This document shows positions 57,021-64,000 of a DNA stretch of 64,000 nucleotides, in pieces (position 1 is the stretch's first letter; each line of letters opens with the position of its first letter). The notes under the pieces were generated by a model. It saw only the letters and a program-made list of their open reading frames with translations, was not told the DNA's origin and did no database searches. The DNA is from Cordia subcordata (lineage: Eukaryota > Streptophyta > Magnoliopsida > Boraginales > Cordiaceae): positions 5,981,501 to 6,045,500 of the forward strand of contig JAPTOF010000012.1 of assembly GCA_028554755.1 (NCBI GenBank), written 5' to 3'. A program made the translations under genes and the position numbers.

Positions 57021-58310
57021 ACCTATCTCCCTAACCTTGGATTTTCGATGAGACATAATTCCTCTTCTTTTGCTTCTAACCAGGTACATGTTGTGAATTC
57101 TACCACAAAATCTGCAAGCACCTGGGACTTCATTGTTGTTCTCGGTTGAAATGTGATATCGTACTCGCTCAGCTCGACAGCCCATTTAGCAAGTCGGCCG
57201 GATAGCTCCGGACTGTGCAGGATCACTTTCAACGGAAAAGTGGTCATCACTTGAATGGATGGCTCTGGAAATACGGCCTCAGCTTGCGGGCGGTAGTGAC
57301 AAGAGCTAATGCCAAATTTTCAAGTTGGCTATACTTGGTCTAAGCATCAAGCAAGGTTTTGCTGGTATAGTATATAGGAAACTGCTTTCTGCCTTCCTCT
57401 CAAACCAGCACGGCGCTGACAGCGGCCTCTGAGACTGCTAAGTAGACGAGCAAGTTCTCCCTAACTTTTGGTTTGGATAGTAACGGAGGATTGGTTAAGT
57501 GTGCCTTCAATGCTTGCAAGGCTCCTTCGCATTCATCAGTCCATTCGAAGTTTTTATTTCCTCGAAGTACATTGAAGAATGAATGACACTTGTCCGATGA
57601 CTTTGAAATGAACCTGCTGAGTGCCGCGACTCTGCCCATGAGTTTCATAACTTCTTGGATTTTTTTGGAGACGGGATGTGGAGAATAGCTCTCAACTGAT
57701 CAGGGTGCGCTCCGATTCCTCTCTGGGTAACGAGGTACCCAAGGAATTTCCTGGACTTGACTCCAAAAGAACACTTGGTAGGGTTGAGTTTCATGTTGCA
57801 CTTTCTCAAAATGTCAAAGGCTTGCCGTAAATGGCTGACATGTTGGTCTGCTGCCAAGGATTTTACCAACATGTCATTGATGTAGACCTCTATCATGCGT
57901 CCTAATTGATCAGCAAACATCTTGTTGACGAGACGCTGATAGGTCGCTCCCGTATTTTTTAGGCCAAAGGGCATGACCTTGTAACAATAGATACCTCGTT
58001 CAGTAACGAACGAAGTTTTCTCCTGGTCGTCGAGATGCATCAGTATCTGGTTGTACCCGGAGAACGCATCCATAAAACTGAGTAGTTTGTGACCCGCGGT
58101 CGCGTCTACCATCACATTGATGTGAGGGATAAGGAAGGAATCCTTGGAGCATGCCTTATTCAAATCCGTAAAATCGATGCAAACCCTCCATTTTCTATTC
58201 TTCTTCTTTACTACCACTATATTCGCCTGCCACGCAGTGTAATGTACCTCTCTAATAAACCCTACGTCGTTCAGTTTCTGTACCTCTTCATTCATTACTC
58301 GATTCCTTTA
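57020..58310 (-). pseudogene. Tat reverse transcriptase and first RNase H, dead active site
   Basis: The RT is read at 57645-58295: KKNRKWRVCIDFTDLNKAC, FSGYNQILMH, MPFGLKNTGATYQRL. At the catalytic site VYINDMLVKS replaces the usual Y-I-D-D, so the first Asp is Asn. The frame shifts near 57648, after PSPKKSKK. The connection (GRVAALSRFISKSSDKC) and first RNase H (LVYLAVSEAAVSAVLV; LAKWAVELSEYDITF at 57023-57250) follow with several stops. The loss of a metal-binding Asp alone would abolish polymerase activity. Confidence 0.9.
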
Positions 58311-59215
58311 TGGGGCAAATTTCCTGCATTTTTGTTTAACCGGGTGAAACGTCCGATCTGCTTTCACCTCATGAATAATTATCCTTAGGTCTATTCCTTC
58401 CATGTCGGCATGCGACCATGCGAAGCAATCCCGGTTACTGCTGAGGAAATCTACCATCTGGCTCCTTAATTTTGGCTCCAATCCCGATCCGATTTGGACT
58501 GTATGGTTTGGCTCCTCTGGGTCAATCTGCACTTTATCCAATTCCTCCGGTTGCAGAAGATTAAGCGGAATCGATGCAGAAGCCTCCTCTACGTTGTACA
58601 AGGTATCACGTCGGGCCCCTTTTATTGCGGTGCAATAGCATCCACAGGAGTCTAATGCCGTCCCCTTATCTCTTTGACTCCCCACCTTGTTGGAAACTTT
58701 AGGACCTGATGGTAAGTGGACGGAATTGCCTTCATGTCATAAATCCACGATCTTCCAAGTATGATGTTGTACGGGGATGGGCTGTTTATCACTAAAAATC
58801 TGACATCTATGTTGATTCCTTTAGTGAATACCGTTAAGTATATCTCTCCGATGGTGTGCTTATGGTCTCCGCTGAACCCTACCAGGGGGATGGATCGCCT
58901 CACGAGTCGTTGCTCGTCAATCCCCATCTCCTTGAAAGCATTTAACATCAAAACATTGGCCGAGCTGTCGTTGTCTACCAAGATCCTCCGGACCCAACAG
59001 TTGGCCATCATAAGTGCGATTACCAATGCATCGTCATGCGGGCTATTTAAATAGGAAATCTCAGAATTAGAGAATGATATTACTGCTTCTGGACCCATGT
59101 CAACTGGTTGCGGAGGACGATAGTCGTGTTCCATTGCCAGGCCTGCATGCCTTTTTGCTGCAGAGATACTGATTCCACTAATGTGCGATCCTCCCATAAT
59201 ATAGTTCACTGTTCA
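58310..59215 (-). pseudogene. Tat protease and pol N-terminal part
   Basis: The frame 59209-58652 includes RILVDNDSSANVLM, the retrotransposon protease strand; the family usually has D-x-G/S-S-x-N, and here Asp is kept. YNIILGRSWIYDMKAIPSTY forms the second half. A frameshift near 58680 moves reading to 58685-58308, which leads toward the RT (KLRSQMVDFLSSNRDCFAWS). Confidence 0.85.
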
Positions 59216-60685
59216 CTCCTATCGAGGCGGTTCCAGCGGGGTCAAATCTTCAGCTTTCGTCTTCCCGTCTCGTCGGACTAGGGTCTGCTTCCTCTTATTA
59301 GAGAGAAGCTCAATCAAATATCCTTTCTTCAATAACTCAGCAACTTCCCATTTGAGTCCATTGCACTCCTCAGTAGTGTGTCCGTGATCTGCATGGAACT
59401 CATACCACTTGGACCTGTCTCTTAATTCTGTCGGGGATCTCAATTTTCCTGGCCATTTGACTGTACTGCCCATGGTCCTCAACGTGTGAATGAGTTCGGA
59501 TGGGGTTATAGAGAGATTGTAGTTTAGAGCCTTTACCTTTCGGTCGAAGTCTGGATTAAGGAGTCGTCTCCTGTCACGAGGTCTTCCATCAGTTACCTCG
59601 CCTTCTCTTCGGCTCCTAAGAGGGTAGGGCTCGTGTCTCCTTATCTGTCATCCCAAGTGGATGTCTCCATGCCCATGGCTTGTGGAAGTCCTGCAAAGGT
59701 TAGCTCGGTCATCTTCCCACTTAATTTGAGCCCACGCCTTTGCTAGGGCATCCTCCATAGTCTTAGAAGGATACTTTGTAAGCTCTTTGTAGAGGTCTGA
59801 GTCTAGCAAAAGCCTTCTGCGGCAGGCGGAAATTGCCGTTGCCATGTTGCACTGAGGTATGGATACTTTCTCCTTGTTGAATCTCCCTACATAGTCCCTG
59901 AGGGTTTCCTATCTCCTCTGTACGATTAGATACAGATCATCTGAATGTTTTTCCAGTTTCCTATTGCTTGCGTATTGTTCTACGAACATATCAATCAATT
60001 GGGCAAAAGATGATATGCATTCGTTTGAGAGATTGGTGTACCATTGTAGAACAGGACCTGCTAGACTCGAACCGAAGCTTCTATACATACAGGCTTCCCT
60101 TTTGTCACGAGAAATAGCCACAGTGTACATCTTCCATTTATATTACATTATATGATCATCTGGGTCTGTAGTCCCATCAAATGGCTTTATATTTGGGAAA
60201 GAGAATTTGGTAGGCAAATCTACCATTGCGATGGCTTTTACAAAGGGAGATTCAGCATAGCTGTTGACGGCATTTCTCTTAATAGGCGTAGGTACACCCA
60301 GAATTCTCTGGATTAAGGATTCCAATTCAGCGAATCGCCTAAGCATGTTTGGGTATGACCGATCTTGTGTGGGGGTCATGTGTTCTCCCACTCCTTTTTG
60401 TTGGTTCGAAATGCCGGCTGCATCAGTTGCAAATGTCAAGATTCCATCCTTGGGAGTCTGGCGGGGTGTAAAGTCCAATGACTGCATTGGATCCACTGAT
60501 TCAATCAACACGGTCTTTCTTTTATCCCGGGGTGCCGCATTGCCTAAGAGGGAAGTAATTTTTTCTATCAAGTCCAAATTCTCTTGACGTATAGCGTTAT
60601 TTTCTATCTCCATGTCTTTGAACTTATTTTCATACTTTGCCAATTTCTCTTTGTAGAGTGCCATCTTGGTCAAGATGTCTTGCAT
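59215..60685 (-). pseudogene. Tat gag, nonsense-interrupted
   Basis: One reading frame from 60685, broken by stops near 60143, 59909 and 59648. An N-terminal coiled coil (YKEKLAKYENKFKDMEIENN) is followed by the core gag (SFPNIKPFDGTTDPDDHIM, VLQWYTNLSNECISSFAQLI, KLEKHSDDLYLIVQRR). A zinc-knuckle-like stretch (WYEFHADHGHTTEECNGLK, 59219-59482) follows, where the family's first Cys is Tyr. The stops at 60140 and 59906 are one base from Gln codons, consistent with C-to-T decay. Confidence 0.88.
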
Positions 60686-60785
60686 GCTATTGCCTTCACC
60701 AGTACTAGTACTGAGGCTAGATGTCGTAGGGATTGCTGATTGAGCGCAAAAGTACCACTCTTGATCACATTGCTTTGATTACAGG

Positions 60786-60803
60786 AACCCACGGTGGGCG
60801 CCA
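60786..60803 (-). promoter_or_regulatory. Tat primer-binding site
   Basis: The minus strand reads TGGCGCCCACCGTGGG, three bases after the 5' LTR end. This is the typical sequence for this lineage and fixes the inner LTR boundary at 60807. Confidence 0.85.
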
Positions 60804-60806
60804 AAT

Positions 60807-61328
60807 TACAGAGGATGGATTCTACAATCACGGATTGGGTCGACTTAGGCCTAATAACCTGCAAGACCAAGGAGGGTTAACGACGAAACCCTTGACACCG
60901 GTGTGGTGCCGGCCAAAGGTACTCCGATGCTCAAGTCAGCGTTTTAGTTTGGAAAGAAAAAAGGAATTGTTATATGATAGGTTTTGAGTGAATTACTGAT
61001 ATAAATAAGTTGATATTTTGTGAGTCTGCCCCTCTACTGTCGATTGAATAGTTCTTTTATAGCCTATTAGGTAGAAGAGTCCTCTAGATCCTTTATGTCT
61101 TCAAACGTGCTTCACTCGACGTCTGCCCCATCGTCATGCTTAGCCTTATCATATATTCTGATCATGCTTATCATTTCAATATCCATCCCTATAAAAGATC
61201 GAGTCTTCTAATTACGAACGTTTCTACCCTAGGCCCTCCAACACATGGTACAGTAGATTGAACCCTTTGCCCATTCATAATCATGGGCCTTCGGGTTTAT
61301 TCAAGCCCAATTATTTTTGGCCCAAACA
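60807..61328 (-). repeat. Tat 5' LTR
   Basis: 522 bp. The outer end is CAAACA on the plus strand. The inner end reads TA where TG is expected, one transition from canonical. It contains a minus-strand TATA box at about 61054-61062. Confidence 0.85.
61054..61062 (-). promoter_or_regulatory. TATA box in Tat 5' LTR
   Basis: The minus strand reads CTATAAAAG inside the LTR, also present in the 3' LTR copy. It would drive gag-pol. Confidence 0.55.
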
Positions 61329-61963
61329 GATGTGCTGCGAGTATTCTTTTGCTTTCTTCAATGATTGGTCTTAATAAGATCCTTGGATGATTCTTTCCTG
61401 TTATCTATAGTGTTAATATTCTAGAATCTGTTTCAATCTCCAACTTGGTTACTTCACGTCGTGCAGCTAATTTAAGGCCCTCCGACAAAACACACGCTTC
61501 TGCTATATTATTAGAAGTATACCCCTGGCAAACCCCAAAATTCATTTGCTTTGATTGTTACGAAACACACCTCCTGCCCCTGCTTGTCCTAAGTTCCTTT
61601 TCAAGCATCAATCTATATTTAGTTTCAGTCTTTCTCTTAGTGGGCTCCAACTAATGAATTTCCTATCTTTCGCAACTAGTAAGGCCCTCACAACCCTCAT
61701 CTGCCATTCATCATTTGGTTCTCATATAATCAGTGATGATTTTCTCTTTAGTGTGGATTGGTGGATTCTAGTGCACATGTAATTTATCATTTCTTTAGCG
61801 CCATAACCACTAAAGCGTAATGATAAATGTTTCGCGCTAGGTGCTATCTCTAATGTTGTTCGAAAGCCACTCTTTCCATGGTACATTCTCGAAGACCTTG
61901 TGACTACTATCTTTCTAGATTAACTTCCATATGTCAACAGCTTCTCTGCAGTGTCAAAACACT

Positions 61964-61971
61964 TGTTCTTC
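61964..61971. repeat. SINE target duplication, left (TGTTCTTC)
   Basis: Repeated at 62237-62244. Confidence 0.75.
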
Positions 61972-62236
61972 TTGCCCCCAGGGGCATAGGTGAGTTGGTA
62001 AGTGGCCAGGTGACTGGGGTGGTGACACTCCGACAACGCGGGTTCGAGTCCGTGTGGCGACAGTACCCTGCTGAAATATTGTGGGGGCTGTTGCTGAATT
62101 TCGAAACCCGTTGGTCTTCTTCCTTGCAGGGCTGTCACTCATACACATCCCTATTTAACATCCCACTTAGTTATAGGACCTCTGATCAGGTGAAAAAAGG
62201 GTTCACCTTTGATTAACCCTTTTTAAAAAAAACATA
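61972..62236 (+). mobile_element. tRNA-derived SINE
   Basis: 265 bp inserted in the LINE. RNA polymerase III boxes are visible: an A-box-like TAGGTGAGTTGG (about 61987-61998) and a B box GGTTCGAGTCC (about 62040-62050), spaced as in tRNA-related SINEs. It ends in TTTTTAAAAAAAA and is flanked by the 8-bp repeat TGTTCTTC. Confidence 0.8.
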
Positions 62237-62244
62237 TGTTCTTC
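62237..62244. repeat. SINE target duplication, right (TGTTCTTC)
   Basis: Pairs with 61964-61971. Confidence 0.75.
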
Positions 62245-63183
62245 AGTTTCCTTGTATCCCTATAGCCCATGCACATCTCATCTGCACTGATGCCTCGCTT
62301 TGACAGGTTTGCTTTATAGGGTAAACATTGGTGCACTAGTTGTCAGACAAAAGTAATACTGCATTAAGGATATTTTGCTTTCCATAAATGATCCTAACCG
62401 AAGGTGGCATCCTTGTTGTCGCCTTTTATCATGCTCAAAGCCGATGCCATTGTAAAAAATTCCTCTCATATCTCCAGGCCAAGATATGAAATCTTCGTTT
62501 ATCGTTCCTTCTAGCACCCTTGTGCTTGGTATCTTTAATATTGTTGTCAACAGTAACAGATGTTGGAAAACATCCCACGCCCAGTTACTATTCTCTTGGA
62601 TCTACTTGTCTACTGTCCAATGAAGTTGTTTATCTGGTATTCGATGTATAGTTGCTTTCTCCAGAGGGCCTTCACCTACCCACCGATCGAGCTAGATGCG
62701 AGCAGTCTTACCACTCCCTATTGCCCATTTGAGTCCCTTAACGAAAGCATTTCTACTTTTAAGAATAGTCTTGTAAATTTGTGAATCTGTCGCTCTCCCT
62801 TCATACCCCAAGAAATCCTCTTGAAAATATATCTATCATTCAGCATCTTGACCATAGAAGTTCTGGTTCATTCAAGATTTTCCATCCTAATTTCATTAGA
62901 AGTGCCTCATTCACCCATTTGGTTTCTTGGAGACCCAGGCCCCCTTCATTCTTTGGTCTACACACTTTTTTCCCATGAAAGCCAATGTATCTTGCGTTTC
63001 TCATCAGAGGATCCCCAAATGAAATTTCTCTGAATTCTGTTGACTTCTTGACAGGTTTGGATGGGTAATGATGTCATTTGCATTGTGTAGAATAGTATAG
63101 CTGCCAGAGCCGTTTTTGCCAAAGTGACTCTCCCTGCAAATGAAAAAGTCTGCCACTTCTAACCTACAAGTTTACCATGCATT

Positions 63184-63825
63184 TTAGAAATTAAATTTGT
63201 CAAAGAGCTCCTCAAAAGTTATGGCTTTGTCTCTGACACAAATGGCAGCATTAATTTCTTTATAGTCATCTCCTAGTTCGAATAATATAGTGATAACCAA
63301 TTCATCATCACCTAGCGGGGAACCGGCCAACGCAAGCTCATCGGCATATACTTTTATGCGACACATACTCAGCTTAGTTTTATTTCCTTTAATAGTCTTA
63401 ACAAGAGAGTCGCGCAAGCTATAAATGCATGTGCGAGAATTATTGGCAAATGTGGTTGACAATTTCTCCCAAGCTTCATAAGCAGTTTGCGCCATAGTGA
63501 CGAGAGGCGCAATTCGGGGTTCGACCGACACAATGATAGCATGACGGAGAAGGCTATCTTGTCGAAGCCATGGAAGGTATTGAGGATTTGGCTTTGCTAT
63601 TGCACCAGTACCTAGTTGTGGAGCAGGACAGTTAAAGGAGCCATTAATATATTTTAAAAGATCATAACCACAAAGGAGAGTTTGAAATTGTGCTCTCTTT
63701 GAGGGATAATTGGTACCATTAAGCTTTAATGGTAATTGAGAAGCTAGATTGATAACCACCAAAGACTCAGTAGTGGTTAGTTCATTGGTAGTATTGATAG
63801 TAGGAGGTGGCAGATGAAAAAACAT
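63184..63825 (-). pseudogene. Ty1/copia gag, 3'-truncated
   Basis: The open frame runs from 63954. The likely gag start is Met at 63825 (MFFHLPPPTINTT), because residues before it are not gag-like. It shows the copia gag core: LPLKLNGTNYPSKRAQFQTL (family W replaced by K), GYDLLKYINGS, WLRQDSLLRHAIIVSVEPRI, AYEAWEKLSTTFANNSRT, YADELALAGSPLGDDELV, ITFEELFDKF. The frame ends at the junction with the LINE (63184), so the zinc knuckle, protease and pol are missing. The promoter and LTR would lie to the right, beyond the window. Confidence 0.85.
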
Positions 63826-64000
63826 CGGAGGCCATTCTTGGTTTTGCTTCTTTTTTTTCCTGTCTGCATTTTTTGGGGGGAAAAAATGTTTGTTGAGGCT
63901 TATTCTTGGTTGGTCAATACCATAAAGGTGCAAAGATTTGAAGGCTAAAAGCATATTTGTATTACTTAAAGTACATATAAATAGTGATATGACAATTTTA
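63826..64000 (-). other. Copia leader / upstream sequence
   Basis: Open in the same frame but without gag similarity, with an A-rich stretch (aaaaaaaagaagcaaaacc on the minus strand). Probably the untranslated leader of the copia element; the LTR is not recognisable before the window ends. Confidence 0.4.

Larger units (their letters stand above)
49699..61328 (-). mobile_element. Tat-lineage Ty3/gypsy retrotransposon, 11.6 kb, defective
   Basis: The 5' LTR (60807-61328) and 3' LTR (49699-50124, truncated) share about 420 bp with about 33 mismatches (about 8 percent). The minus strand gives gag, protease, RT, RNase H, a second RNase H-like domain and integrase. The second RNase H is the hallmark of the Tat (Ogre/Retand) lineage. 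The primer-binding site (TGGCGCCCACCGTGGG) and polypurine tract (GTGGGGGACAAT) are the kinds seen in this lineage. Between integrase and 3' LTR lie a 52-bp tandem array and a spliced gene on the opposite strand. Stops and frameshifts in most domains and RT active-site loss make it non-autonomous. Confidence 0.93.
61329..63183 (-). pseudogene. L1-type LINE, 3' part of ORF2 (RT end, zinc finger, RNase H)
   Basis: Minus strand. The RT C-terminal part at about 62890-63130 reads FSFAGRVTLAKTALAAILFY, RIQRNFIWGSSDEKRKIHW and PKNEGGLGLQETKWVNEALL, the standard plant LINE order. Further on come the reverse-transcriptase zinc-binding region (NLSKRGISADEMC at about 62250-62310) and an RNase H piece (EACVLSEGLKLAARREV, LEIETDSRILTL at about 61410-61500). 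Multiple stops show decay. The left end stops at the Tat LTR (61328/61329) and the right end abuts copia gag near 63184. A SINE interrupts it at 61972-62236. Confidence 0.85.

Overview
The window is nuclear DNA from a flowering plant, most likely a eudicot. Three things point there: an intron-rich plant gene for a chloroplast-type ATPase, two short secreted-peptide precursors of the CLE kind, and an AT-rich background packed with plant transposons (a chromovirus, a Tat-lineage Ty3/gypsy element, Ty1/copia, L1-type LINEs, a SINE, hAT and PIF/Harbinger-like elements). I cannot name the species.

Only three cellular genes are convincing, and all lie on the minus strand. (1) A CLE-like peptide precursor is at 11072-11329. 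(2) A canonical CLE precursor is at 21451-21663, ending in RLSPGGPDPKHH. (3) A nine-exon gene at 32985-41930 reads open across all junctions for 667 codons. It encodes a plastid-targeted AAA-type ATPase of the Ycf45 / R3H-ATPase kind, with Walker [10 protein letters not shown] and Walker B VIVIDE. From memory, Arabidopsis CLE1 (AT1G73165) sits next to such an ATPase gene (AT1G73170), so the pair looks like conserved gene order widened by transposons.

Layout: 1-4400 holds a roughly 21-bp minisatellite, a decayed LINE ORF1 piece and an LTR-retrotransposon remnant. 4412-9767 is a complete but mutated chromovirus with two 342-bp LTRs and a TAGTA target duplication. 9.8-20.6 kb holds the first CLE-like gene and several DNA-transposon relics: a Tourist-like MITE with TTA duplications, a GC-rich inverted-repeat element, a 0.8-kb hAT relic and a TAT-flanked MITE. 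20.6-32.9 kb holds the CLE gene, a copia remnant, minisatellites, a MITE and a 2.07-kb hAT-type non-autonomous element with a perfect 8-bp target duplication. 33-42 kb is the ATPase gene. 42-49.7 kb is gene-free with foldback MITEs. 49.7-61.3 kb is a Tat-lineage Ty3/gypsy element on the minus strand. 61.3-63.2 kb is a LINE carrying a SINE, and 63.2-64 kb is the start of a copia gag.

The most notable structure is in the Tat element. Between its integrase and its 3' LTR lies a gene on the opposite strand, about 51.0-54.15 kb, with three or more GT-AG introns. It carries the domain known as 'putative gypsy type transposon' and a coiled-coil C terminus. Between that gene and the integrase lies a 52-bp tandem array. 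The copia, LINE, SINE and Tat pieces at the right end form a nested stack of insertions.
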